From Trichomonas vaginalis G3 (lineage: Eukaryota; Parabasalia; Trichomonadida; Trichomonadidae): a stretch of 64,000 bases of DNA. The stretch lies in contig NC_067205.1 of assembly GCF_026262505.1 (NCBI RefSeq), forward strand, positions 2,046,001 to 2,110,000. Reading direction: 5' to 3'. Both the position numbers and the translations under genes were made by a program. How positions within the stretch are numbered: the first letter of the stretch is position 1; each line of letters opens with the position of its first letter. Positions 37,641 to 46,985 of the stretch are shown one piece after another. The notes below the pieces were generated by a model. The model was not told where the DNA came from. It was given only the letters and a program-made list of their open reading frames with translations, and ran no database searches.

Positions 37641-37865
37641 ATGAGCTTGTTCTTGAAGGTCATTCATGATGAAATAACTGTTGTAGAAGATGTTAGCAAT
37701 TGTTCAGACATTTTGAAGCGTATAGATGATATAAGAAAGAAGTTAGATAGACCGCAAAGCGGTGAGGGCGAAGCCCGTGAGAACGCTTATGTTTCATTGA
37801 CTTTCTCCAGTAACGAGAACTTTTATGAGATAATATTGAAGAGAGATGATTTTAATATGGTGTAA
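37641..37865 (+). CDS. 74-aa small protein with hairpin-encoded insert
   Basis: Frame MSLFLKVIHDEITVVEDVSN...; the middle RPQSGEGEAREN is encoded by a GC-rich double hairpin (37751-37776), after which the frame continues as YVSLTFSSNENFYEIILKRD. The stop abuts the next start codon. Function unknown. Confidence 0.5.
   Translation: MSLFLKVIHDEITVVEDVSNCSDILKRIDDIRKKLDRPQSGEGEARENAYVSLTFSSNENFYEIILKRDDFNMV
37751..37776. repeat. GC-rich double hairpin within coding sequence
   Basis: ACCGCAAAGCGGT and GGGCGAAGCCC two bases apart, in frame. The clearest copy of the unit. Confidence 0.7.
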
Positions 37866-38402
37866 ATGGTAGCTTGGGCGGCTTTAGGTACAATGGGAAC
37901 AAAAGCATTAGCATTTGGAGCAAAAGCACTTGGAGCTTATGACGCAGTAAATAAAATGAGTGGAGGAAGAGTTTCGAAGACATTAGATGCAAATAAAGGG
38001 AAGATTGGAGGCTGGGTTGCAAAGAAGTTAAGATTAAATAAAATAGGGCTCATAAATAAAGCATCCAATTTGGTTGCGACTGAGTCAGAAAATGCTTTAG
38101 GAAAGGACGATGAGTTTGCAAAACACGCAAACGACTTTAATGACCAGATGAAAGGTGAAACAATGCATTTAAATAGAGTCGATGGAACTAAAGAAAATGT
38201 TTCTTCTCCACAACTTCCACCAGCGGTTTATCCATACGGACCTTATGGAATGTATGGAAACCCTTATGAACGACCATTTGACCCATTGACTGGTGGAAGT
38301 AATTGGTATCATTATGGACGAAGAAGAAAGATAGTCAAGTTGGAGACAGACGTGAAGAAAGCAACTAAAAAGAAACCAAGGAAGAGAGTTATAAAGCAAT
38401 GA
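37866..38402 (+). CDS. pVI-like minor capsid protein of element B
   Basis: 178 aa. N-terminal Gly/Ala-rich hydrophobic helix (AWAALGTMGTKALAFGAKAL) then KMSGGRVSK, where MSGG-R fits the adenovirus-type maturation site (M/I/L)xGG-x. Middle amphipathic (GGWVAKKLRLNKIGL), a Pro/Tyr/Gly segment (VYPYGPYGMYGNPYE) and a highly basic tail KKATKKKPRKRVIKQ that could bind DNA. The last codons are in the TIR. Layout like adenovirus pVI/core precursors; assignment inferred. Confidence 0.6.
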   Translation: MVAWAALGTMGTKALAFGAKALGAYDAVNKMSGGRVSKTLDANKGKIGGWVAKKLRLNKIGLINKASNLVATESENALGKDDEFAKHANDFNDQMKGETMHLNRVDGTKENVSSPQLPPAVYPYGPYGMYGNPYERPFDPLTGGSNWYHYGRRRKIVKLETDVKKATKKKPRKRVIKQ

Positions 38403-38411
38403 ATTCAACAG

Positions 38412-38457
38412 GGTGAAAAACCGGGTGAAAAAACAGGTGAGATCTCACCACTTCACC
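38412..38457 (-). promoter_or_regulatory. Operator-like palindromic array in B's right TIR (GTGA type)
   Basis: Inverted copy of the left-TIR array. It lies directly beyond the stop of the 178-aa gene. Confidence 0.6.
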
Positions 38458-38571
38458 TAAATTTATTTTTGTGCTATGTTTTCATACGTGTGAGGGTGGT
38501 GATATCATTAATTTTTAAGTTTATTTTTTATTTTATTTTTATATAAATGACAGAACAAAAATATAACATTT

Positions 38572-39006
38572 CTACTCAGTAGGAATGAGACCCTTACTGA
38601 CTATGTATTCGTTTAATGCTTGATGAAAACAATGGTACATATTATCGTATGGGTATACACAACGTCTGTTTCCATCGTCGTCGTATATGTAGAGCTCAAA
38701 TCCAGTCCAACCTTCTTTTGTACAATATGTAGCTTTATTTAAGTATGCATTTATGTAGATAAGGCAATTTTCTTCATCGCTCCAGAAATAATTTTTGTTC
38801 TTTGTTGAAATAGTTTTCGTTCCTCTGCGACCATAAGGAATGTATGCAATGAACTTTGCGTCATAAGGGATTGTAATATATTCAGGGTTTCTTTCATCGT
38901 CAATGGGTCTGTCTTTGTTAAAATGCATGTTTCTCAGTTTTACTTGAGTTTTGAATAGTTCACGGAAACGTTCTGGGAAAGAGTCATAGTAAAGGTAGTC
39001 GGACAT
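38572..39006 (-). CDS. TIR-encoded 144-aa protein of element B, right copy
   Basis: Identical protein to the left-TIR copy at 16840-17274, on the opposite strand. No amino-acid difference is visible between them. Confidence 0.7.
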   Translation of the reverse strand: MSDYLYYDSFPERFRELFKTQVKLRNMHFNKDRPIDDERNPEYITIPYDAKFIAYIPYGRRGTKTISTKNKNYFWSDEENCLIYINAYLNKATYCTKEGWTGFELYIYDDDGNRRCVYPYDNMYHCFHQALNEYIVSKGLIPTE

Positions 39007-39250
39007 GTCTTTGGAATGAAATAAAAAATTAAAAAAAAATAAAAATAAGGTTATTTTTATTTAGTGAGGATGGTAGTGAGGACGGTAGTGAAGTCGTTTA
39101 TGTGTCAGATGGTTTTGTAAATATTTAAGGTTAAGTTGGTGTTGTGGGTGTGTTGTAAAATATACGTTACCGGTTTCGTAAAGTGTCAAAACCGCTAAGT
39201 GGTGTACGGAGGCGCGCAGTGCCACAGTACACGACTTAGAGATACTAACT

Positions 39251-39255
39251 ACGTT
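39251..39255. repeat. Target-site duplication of element B, right copy
   Basis: ACGTT immediately after the right TIR of B, matching the left copy. The sequence beyond it is the 5' end of the interrupted major capsid gene of element A. Confidence 0.9.
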
Positions 39256-39402
39256 TCCATAAGAAACAGCAGTTGTATATTCGTAAGTTCCAGGAACTAT
39301 TTCTGACCTTCTAATGGCATTGTCGCATTCGTTATACCATTCGGAAACATTTCCGTTCATGGCATCCAAAACTGTTGGCGTTATATTCTGAGCGGCGTAC
39401 AT
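39251..39402 (-). pseudogene. Major capsid protein of element A, 5' end
   Basis: Begins MYAAQNITPTVLDAMNG at 39402 and runs to the B insertion site. The reading frame then continues for some distance into B's TIR by chance. It is the N-terminal end of the capsid gene whose remainder is at 15109-16570. Confidence 0.8.
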
Positions 39403-39434
39403 TTCAGATGGGTAAAAATATAGAATAGTTGGAT

Positions 39435-42109
39435 TTATATGTCATAATAGAACCCACTCGGACCAAGCTTTACTTTCTTCCTGACTGAGTTTTTAACTGA
39501 ATCTTTAACTCTTCTTTTTCCTTCATTGCCACTACTTTCACTAGATGAAGTTACTTCTTCACTACTTTCACTTTGTTCTACTCTTCTCTTCTTCTTTGGT
39601 GTCGCTTTTGGTAACTTGCCCTCTGCTTCAAGTTGTAGCATCTTTGCCTCATGTTCACCTAGTATGTTGTAAATTTCCCATGTCCTTTTTGCCTTTGGGC
39701 TCTGGTCGCCCATCTCAGGTAACCTATATCCTAGAAAGATTTTGTCATAGTTTGTATTTGAGTCGTCGCTTATTGTTTGCATGACTCTTTCCTGAGTTTC
39801 CGGTTCAAGCTCTTCAAACAGAGCTTGTCCATATGGAATAAGCTCGTTTCCAAATATATGTTTTTGTAGCCATTCTGGTTTTCTTTCCATGTTACCAATA
39901 ATATCTTTTGTGAATGGGAAAGCTTTTACCCAACGTTTCAGTCTTGCGTCATTTATTTCTGTAGTTGGTTTTATTTTGTCATGGAACATGTTTTTCAATA
40001 CTAACATTTCATTTGGTACTGTCCATTTGAGTTTTCTTAAATATTCATCCCTTCTCAGTTCAGTGTCTGCAAAGTAAGTTTTTATGACATTTTGCAAACT
40101 TTCGTTTGCAAGGTCATGTACAATAGGTTCTCTTCCTTCTCTCTCCCTAACTTTCTTTCTAAACTCTTCACCAAATATACCATCTCTATGGTTCTGTGTA
40201 GTTCTTTGAGATAAATGTTCTAGAACGTCAGGTGTTATATTTCCATCAGCCATGTTCATTTCATACTGGTCCAAAATATCTGCATCTTTCATATCTTTCA
40301 ATGGCATTAAAGCCGCGCTGAAAATACCAGCTATATCTGGTTCACCATTCACTTCCATTGCGTCTACAACTTCTTGGAATTGAGGTTGTAAGTTTATGAA
40401 CCACCTATCCGGATTAGCTTTATGACCCATCTCATTGTAGTTCCATAGTCTGCAGAAACAAAAGTAGGTTTGTTTCCATATTGGTTAGGTTCTGAATGAA
40501 CTTTAAACAATGTTTCATTTCTATATGTTTTGTTGAAATTTAACCTTTTATTTTCACCGAGTTCAGCCAAAGATTGAACGTTATATGGTCGTAAGTAAAA
40601 AGGATTATTGTATTTGCGTACATTTTCTTTCAGTACTTCCATTCTATGCTGAATATTTTCATCTGATGTTGGAGTCTTTTGTATGTCGGTAAACATTTTT
40701 CGATATTCTTCTACTATGTCAGCCGAATTTTTCTTAGACTCTTGGAAATATTCCATATTCTCCGCATACACTTGTTGAGGGTCAAGATTTTTCGGCTGTT
40801 CCAAATCTTCATCTAGTTCTGTGAAGTTAGTTTCCAAAGGAGGGACTTGTTCGTTTCCTTCAGGCTCTTCTAGCTGTTGTTGCTGAACTATTTCTTCCAT
40901 GTCTGGTTGTATCTGAACTTCTTCCTGTTGAGTTTCTTGTACCTCATCTGCTGGCATTTCATATATTCCGAGACCGTTTTTAACAAGTTCCCTATCTAAG
41001 TCATCCGGACTCATAAACCTTTCTTCTTTCGTTCCGTCTCTATTTTTTACGCGTTTCATGAAGAGAGTTGAATTATCATTTAGCTCTGACATCAAATATC
41101 TCGGAGTAAATTCATCCATGTCATTTGGATGATATGCTATTAAATCATATCCCTTAGCGAGCTTGTATTTTCCAGGTTTGAAATTATATCCCATTTGGTG
41201 CTGAACCATAAAGCTAAATAGGTTCGGGTCAGTATTTCCTTCCTTGAACTTTCTAATAGCTTCTTTATATCTGTCACTAAAGTCAAGAGTATCTGGGTAA
41301 CCATAATCTTCCTTAAGCATTTTTAAGAATTCTTGGTTTCCTTTTTCTCTACTTCTTTTATGTCCTTGCTCTGTTTGTGGTGGTTGCTGTGCAGGGTTTT
41401 GAACTGTTGGTTGCTGTGCAGGGTTTTGAACTGTTGGTTGTTGTGCAGGGTTTTGAACTGTTGGTTGCTGTGCTGGATTTTGAACTGTTGGTTGTTGTGC
41501 AGGGTTTTGAACTGTTGGTTGCTGTGCTGGATTTTGAACTGTTGGTTGTTGTGCAGGGTTTTGAACTGTTGGGTGTTGTGCAGGGTTTTGAACTGTTGGT
41601 TTTGGTTGTTGTTGTTGTGCGGGATTTTGAACTGTTGGTTTTGGTTGTTGTGGTGGTGCTGGATTTTGAACTGTTGGTTGTTGTGTTGGTTTTGGTGCAT
41701 GCCTGTGTCTGTGTCCATGTGACGATGTAAATGTTTTAGGTAGTCCTGGTGCAGGTGCTTCTCTTGGAGGGTTTGGTGGTATATAAGTTCCACCAGCTGG
41801 CACATATGTTCCATCTGCAGCATAATGTCCTACCTGACTTTTCGTTCTTAAGAAAGCATTTACTAGGTCTGTTTTGGTCTGTTGTAACTCTTTTTCTTGA
41901 CTTTCCACAACAGTTGCTCTAACGGCGTCATAGGCACTTTGAACTGCCTGTCTCGTTGCTGCATCTGTTATTTTCGTCATATTTTGTGCTACTTCTCTTA
42001 ACTCGTTGTCGAAACCTTCAGACTTCAGTTTCTTTCCAGATGAGAAGTCGTTCACTAGTTTCACCTTACTATGAAGAGCTTCGAAGGCGTTCTTAAAGTC
42101 AGCATTCAT
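39435..42109 (-). pseudogene. Large Pro/Gln-repeat and helical protein region of element A (probably broken)
   Basis: N-terminal part helical (DAATRQAVQSAYDAVRATVV), then about ten tandem QPTVQNPAQ nonapeptides (41390-41690), an acidic Gln/Glu linker, and a C-terminal helical part with RWFINLQPQFQEVVDAM and a basic Ser-rich tail (KDSVKNSVRKKVKLGPSGFY). The region reads in two overlapping frames and I cannot tell a broken gene from two overlapping ones. Sits beside the major capsid gene, so a scaffold or large virion protein is plausible. Confidence 0.5.
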
Positions 42110-42189
42110 TAAAGCTTCATTTGAACTGTCTTCATCCGCTTGTATTTTTGTCCTTATTGACCTATAAGTTGGGCTGCTTTGGCGTTGGC

Positions 42190-42955
42190 TTGGCGCATCT
42201 AACCAGTCATTATAGCTTTTATATATTCTGCGCTTTTCATTGCCTTTTGCATGGCTGCGTCGTTATTTTTACTTCTTGTGCTAAGTTTTCATACTGTACG
42301 GTTTGGTTTTGCAACTGTAAAAGTTTTTCTGCCTTTACATTTGCTTCAACTTCTTTTTTATACTCATCGCTATCCATATATGTCTTCAGGCTGGCTTTTT
42401 GTTTTATTTCTTCATCTTTCAGTACTTTATATTGAGTAGTATGGTTTTTCAAATTTATAACATCTTGTTCCATTTTTGCTACTTCTGCTGCTTTTTCTGA
42501 CACTTTTTTCGCATATTCCTCTGTACTTAGTTCTTTCAGTTGTTCTTCTTTCTTCTTTTTCTCTACGTTTAACTCATTGAGTTTCTTTGTGTGTCTGTCA
42601 TATTCTAGTTTCTTTTCGTTTTCACTTATTTGTTTCTGTATGTCTATGTTTGACTTTTTGACATCTGTTATTTGATTTTTGAGTGAACTCAAATTCATTT
42701 GACTTTGAGGGTTATAGGCTGTTCCGTCTGCAGCTCCACCATAGCCTGCCATTTTCGCTAAAAGTGCCGCTCTTAAACCTCCACTCTGTGCACCAATAAC
42801 TCGGTTTAAAAGCATAGGGTTGCTTGACATTTGTTCAACATAGTGGGGTCATTCATCATTTGTTGTTGCAACTGTTGTTGTGGTGTCAGTTTTACTATTG
42901 GATGTTTCAATGCTCCCTTCCTCTTACGTATATTCTTACGTAGCTTACGTGGCAT
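42190..42955 (-). pseudogene. Basic/coiled-coil virion-like precursor of element A (broken)
   Basis: Very basic N-terminus (MPRKLRKNIRKRKGALKHP), Gln-rich linker, then ALLAKMAGYGGAADG, where MAGY-G fits the adenovirus-type cleavage consensus, and a long Lys/Glu coiled coil (NEKKLEYDRHTKKLNELN). Broken at least once. First gene inside A's right end. Resembles core/minor capsid precursors. Confidence 0.5.
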
Positions 42956-43202
42956 TTTAAGTGAAGTTAAAAAGCGGTTTTTGACAGATGTTTATATGAC
43001 ACTTTTTGTTCAGCACAAAAAACTACTCGGTCAACGTGTTGTCAGTTTTGTAAAATAACCGTCCTATCTTGTTTTAAAAGGGAGAAAAGGCTTCTCAAAG
43101 TATACTTCCTTGGAACGCCTGTAACTTTTCCTGTAGCGACGATAGACCCTTACTTGTCCGGACAAAGTTATACTATTTTGAGTGCTCTACAAAAAGTCAA
43201 CG
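42956..43202. other. Subterminal region of element A, gene-free
   Basis: No gene supported. Contains GTCCGGAC (about 43157) and otherwise nothing recognisable before the terminal subrepeats. Confidence 0.4.
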
Positions 43203-43602
43203 GCTGGTCGGCTGGGGTTCGGTCCTCCTCTTGGGTCTTGGGCAAAATTTCTTATGGGCTAGAGGGCTGGGGTTCGGTCCTCCTCTTGGGTCTTGGGCAA
43301 AATTTCTTCAGGGCTAGAGGGCTGGGGTTCGGTCCTCCTCTTGGGTCTTGGGCAAAATTTCTTCAGGGCTAGAGGGCACGAAGTGCCTGGAAGCCCTCCG
43401 AATATAAACTTCATTTATACTAAACATCTTCGGGACTAGAGGGCGCAACGCGCCTGGAAGCCCTCCGAATAAAAACTTCATTTATACTAAACATCTTCGG
43501 GGCTAGAGGGCGCAACGCGCCTGGAAGCCCTCCGAATATAAACTTCATTTATACTAAACATCTTCAGGGCTAGAGGGCACGAAGTGCCTGGAAGCCCCAA
43601 CT
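43203..43602 (-). repeat. Right terminal repeat region of element A with internal subrepeats
   Basis: Two kinds of direct subrepeat: about three ~55-bp units (containing TCCTCCTCTTGGGTCTTGGG) at 43211-43372, then about three ~69-bp units at 43376-43595, each containing a small GC palindrome (GGCGCAACGCGCC or GGCACGAAGTGCC) and a conserved segment with ACTAAACATCTTC. The outermost unit is the inverted complement of element C's left end. Exact end inferred from the pattern GGGG...AACT, matching the AG-start rule. Confidence 0.75.
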
Positions 43603-43745
43603 GCCTTGCCTTTAATCCGGTAAAATGATGATATAAAATTAGATTATTTTACAAGTAGCTAAAAGAATAAAACTATAATATAAAATAAATGAAGTTTAAT
43701 GAAACAATAAAGGTTAAATAAATAATAAAGATTTTTATTTTATAT
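43603..43745. other. Spacer between elements A and C, left part
   Basis: AT-rich, gene-free; begins where similarity to the A/C ends stops. Presumed host DNA. Confidence 0.5.
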
Positions 43746-44545
43746 CAGTATTGAGAAGAAGTAACAGCTGACACTTGGTAGACAACTTCTTTATGTCTAG
43801 AAAATTCTATCTTGCCTTTTATTTTTTCTCGCTGTGAAACGTATTCGGTCTTTTTTTTAAAAATTAATTTTTTGTTAGAGATAAGAGCTAAAACTCGGTA
43901 AACAACTTCTTTATGTCTAGAAAATTCTATCTTGCCTTTTATTTTTTTTCTCGCTGTGAAACGTATTCGGTCTTTTTTTTAAAAATTAATTTTTTGTTAG
44001 AGATAAGAGCTAAAACTCGGTAAACAACTTCTTTATGTCTAGAAAATTCTATCTTGCCTTTTATTTTTTTCTCGCTGTGAAACGTATTCGGTCTTTTTTT
44101 TAAAAATTAATTTTTTGTTAGAGATAAGAGCTAAAACTCGGTAAACAACTTCTTTATGTCTAGAAAATTCTATCTTGCCTTTTATTTTTTTCTCGCTGTG
44201 AAACGTATTCGGTCTTTTTTTTAAAAATTAATTTTTTGTTAGAGATAAGAGCTAAAACTCGGTAAACAACTTCTTTATGTCTAGAAAATTCTATCTTGCC
44301 TTTTATTTTTTTCTCGCTGTGAAACGTATTCGGTCTTTTTTTTAAAAATTAATTTTTTGTTAGAGATAAGAGCTAAAACTCGGTAAACAACTTCTTTATG
44401 TCTAGAAAATTCTATCTTGCCTTTTATTTTTTTCTCGCTGTGAAACGTTTTCGGTCATTTTTTAAAAAATTAATTTTTGTTAGAGATAAGAGCTAAAACT
44501 TTGCAGACAACTCCCCCATGTCTAGCAAATTTAACATTCGTCTCC
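43746..44545 (+). repeat. ~121-bp tandem array in host spacer
   Basis: About six to seven units; unit starts near 43879, 44000, 44121, 44242, 44363 and 44483. Each contains GAGATAAGAGCTAAAACTCG, ATGTCTAGAAAATTCTATCT and CGCTGTGAAACGTATTCGG plus a T/A run. Inner copies are near-identical, outer ones diverged, as in arrays grown by unequal exchange. No ORF. Confidence 0.9.
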
Positions 44546-45451
44546 CATTTTTATATATTTGGTTTAGAATGTTCGAAAATGCGTAATATAGTCATTAATA
44601 TTAATTGAAAAGAACCTTGAATTAATTCAATCTGATCTCACAAAATATTTTAAATTACAAAATTTGTAGTTTGAATAGATAATTAGTATTAAACTCAAAT
44701 AACTAGTTTATTTTTGAATAAAAATTATTTGAATTTTTTCAATATGGTGAATTTTCCTTCAAAAATCAAGTTTAAATATCTTATTTGCCATATAATTATA
44801 AATACAATGAAACATATTCGAAATTGAAAAGAATGACTTTTTCTGTTCTTTCAATCATTCAATTTGAATTTTGCAATATTGGATTTCTCATTAAATAGCT
44901 ATTAAAAACAACAAGCAATTTAACTTACATTCAAATTTATTTGTGTTATATTCAATCTTCTCAAAACTTATAATTTTCGGCTATAGCATGATTATATGCT
45001 ATATAATATAATAAACCTATAATAGTATCATTCTTTCAATTATTTGAAGAGAAAACCGAAAAAATCTATTTTCGGTCTATAACACAATTTGACACATGTA
45101 TTGATTTTTGAAAGATCATAATTTAGAACTAATAATATGATATATAAAAATTTTTCAATGAAAAGATGATGGCACATTTCCTTGAATAAAGATTTCAAAG
45201 GCTATCGAAGATATATCTTTGGCATGTATTGAAAATGAAAAATTCATCTTGGTTGACACCTGCGATCATTTTAATTGTTTATTCATCAAGGGCTAAATCC
45301 AAATGTACAGTCATCATCTACTAGACCTATGAATTTCATAATCCTGTACTTGCAGTTCAAATGCTTTTGGATGAGTAGATTGCAAGATTTCAAATTTAGA
45401 AATTATAATATGAGTGCAAGACTGCCAACAAATTGAAATTAAAAAAAAAAA
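44546..45451. other. Spacer between elements A and C, right part
   Basis: About 900 bp of AT-rich DNA with no ORF or repeat I can support, ending in a poly-A run of about 12 at the start of element C. Presumed host intergenic DNA. Confidence 0.6.
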
Positions 45452-45526
45452 AGGTATTGGGGCTTCCAGGCGCGTTGCGCCCTCTAGCCCTGAAGATGTT
45501 TAGTATAAATGAAGTTTTTATTCGGA
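45452..45526 (+). repeat. Left terminal repeat unit of element C
   Basis: One copy of the ~69-bp unit seen three times at A's right end, in inverted orientation, with the palindrome GGCGCGTTGCGCC. C therefore has a shorter visible repeat at this end than A has at its right end. Confidence 0.75.
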
Positions 45527-45652
45527 AAATTGTTAGTCTTCTGGGTCGAAAACATTATATAATGTGTCGCTTTTCACAAATTATATATGTTTTCATGTTT
45601 TGTCACTTTTCTGTCACTTTTCGGGTAAAAACATTTTTATTATTATATATAA

Positions 45653-46469
45653 ATGAATTTTACAAAACCTCCGTTACCGTTCTTTGGAAATAAGAGTAAA
45701 TGTAAAGATATTATATTGAGAGAACTTAAGAAACTACCGAATGGTCTAACATTTGTAGATTTGTTCGGTGGAAGTTTCTATATATCCCATTTGTGCCATA
45801 CAATATTCCCAGACTCAAAGATTATATGCAATGACTTCGACAACTATATGGACCGTCTCAAACATATACCAGACACAAACAATATATTGAAAGAGTTAAA
45901 AGAAAAGATACCTATAGGTAAGATGGAACGTATACCATTAGATAAGAAAAATATTGTGAGAGAGGTTTTGAAAAAAGCAGAATATATAGACTGGGATAGT
46001 ATATCTGCTAGACTATTATATAGTGGTTCTATAAGAGTTCATGACATTGAAACACTTATGTCAAAAGTTTTATATCTTAACTATACAAATGTTTTCAAAG
46101 AGGACATAGAAAATATATTGAGGGTATAGAGTTTGTGAGATGTCATTGGACAGAGTTGTATGAAAAATATAAAGACAAGGAAAATGTTTTCTTTATAGTG
46201 GACCCGCCGTCTTTAACACATGGGATTTTCAATACCAAGTAGACTGGACTTTGAGAGACTCTTTAGAAACTTTAGACGTTTTACATAACCATCCATGCTT
46301 TTACTTTACATCCGATAAAAGTGGTTTGGAAACCGTTATGAGATGGTTAGAGGACATACATGACTATGAGTTTAGATATGACAAGATAGAATATGAGAGA
46401 GGTCCTATAAACCGGAGAAAGTGTCATAACAAAGAAATTTTATTAGTAAGTAAATGTGGTTTGAAATAG
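45653..46469 (+). pseudogene. D12-class DNA adenine methyltransferase (broken)
   Basis: N-terminal PPLPFFGNKSK (the P-F-x-(G/W)-(G/N)-K motif X), FVDLFGGSFYIS (motif I, SAM binding), ICNDFDNYM, and a downstream VDPPS (D/N-P-P-Y-like motif IV). These define Dam/D12-type N6-adenine methyltransferases. It would methylate element or host DNA. Broken about once or twice. First gene inside C's left TIR; A's equivalent is off-window. Confidence 0.75.
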
Positions 46470-46585
46470 GACTACTTGTTTTAGGTTTTTTCCATTGTGT
46501 CATTTATTTATTTGACGTGGCAGAAAGATATAGAGAATATGAAGATGAACCAATGCCTGCAAATGTTCAGTATATGTACTCGTAA
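46454..46585 (+). CDS. 43-aa single-span membrane protein
   Basis: Short ORF overlapping the 3' end of the methyltransferase. MWFEIGLLVLGFFHCVIYLF forms one transmembrane helix, followed by a charged Tyr/Glu-rich tail (ERYREYEDEP). The size and layout resemble small virion membrane proteins; function unknown. Confidence 0.5.
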   Translation: MWFEIGLLVLGFFHCVIYLFDVAERYREYEDEPMPANVQYMYS

Positions 46586-46608
46586 GAGATATTTTTATCT
46601 AATATTAA

Positions 46609-46957
46609 ATGGACGCACAGAACTTAGCGAATGCACAGCAACCTGGACAACCAAACCCAGAGAATATTCCAAATGAAGTTAGAATACAAACTGCAATGGC
46701 AAACTATGGTCAAGTGCCAACAGATGTACAAATGCAAACTGCCATGTCAAATGACGCTGCGTTAGGTTTGCCACCATGGTATGCAAATATGAGATGGAAA
46801 AGTTTTATACAAACCCTGAAGTGGGATATAAACAACTTTATGCAGATGACGCGAACACAGGAGTGACCCAGAATATGTTTTCTACCAGAGGAGAAACAGA
46901 ATGTATGAGCTCCAGTTAAAGAATGCTATGGAACTCAACAGGAAACGCAAAAGCTAG
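46609..46957 (+). pseudogene. Small Gln/Asn/Pro-rich protein (broken)
   Basis: Start after TTTTTATCTAATATTAAATG. N-terminal low complexity (NLANAQQPGQPNPENIP) with a repeat (RIQTAMANYGQVPTD, then MQTAMSND), then a helical part. Broken once. Function unknown. Confidence 0.45.
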
Positions 46958-46985
46958 GGGACATTAGATTTTTACATATAGTAAA

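Larger units (their letters stand above)
16571..39250. mobile_element. Element B: complete Polinton/Maverick nested in element A
   Basis: 22,680-bp element bounded by long terminal inverted repeats starting AGTTAGTATC and ending GATACTAACT, flanked by direct copies of ACGTT (16566-16570 and 39251-39255). Ends beginning AG and a 5-6 bp target duplication are typical of Mavericks. It carries polymerase, integrase, packaging ATPase, major capsid, penton-like and fibre genes. It is from a different family than A and C: gene order differs and the shared genes are distant at protein level. It looks structurally whole, with about four genes broken. Near-identity of the two TIRs points to a recent insertion or conversion between them. 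Confidence 0.95.
38378..39250 (-). repeat. Right terminal inverted repeat of element B
   Basis: About 873 bp, inverted copy of the left TIR, with the second copy of the 144-aa gene and of the palindromic array. Its inner edge lies inside the 3' end of the adjacent 178-aa gene, so TIR sequence supplies that gene's last codons and stop. Confidence 0.95.
1..43602. mobile_element. Element A: Polinton/Maverick (A/C family), split by nested element B
   Basis: Polinton recognised from its integrase, protein-primed polymerase, packaging ATPase, SF3 helicase, penton and major capsid genes. Element A DNA proper is 1-16570 and 39251-about 43602; everything between is element B. The left end (about 3.2 kb by comparison with C) is outside the window. 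Base-by-base it closely matches element C from position 1 (aligning with about 48650) to about 14270 (aligning with the window's end). It is a broken copy: roughly half a dozen of its genes are interrupted. Low divergence from C suggests a young insertion; the nested B is younger still. Confidence 0.9.

Noticed and set aside
41333-41722. Long plus-strand frames across the QPTVQNPAQ repeat region
   Set aside because: Antisense products are Cys/Trp/Leu repeats mirroring the 27-bp tandem repeat; the minus-strand frame fits its surroundings.
43154-43372. 72-aa frame in A's terminal subrepeats
   Set aside because: It is only the 55-bp repeat read in one frame; no start context or homologue.
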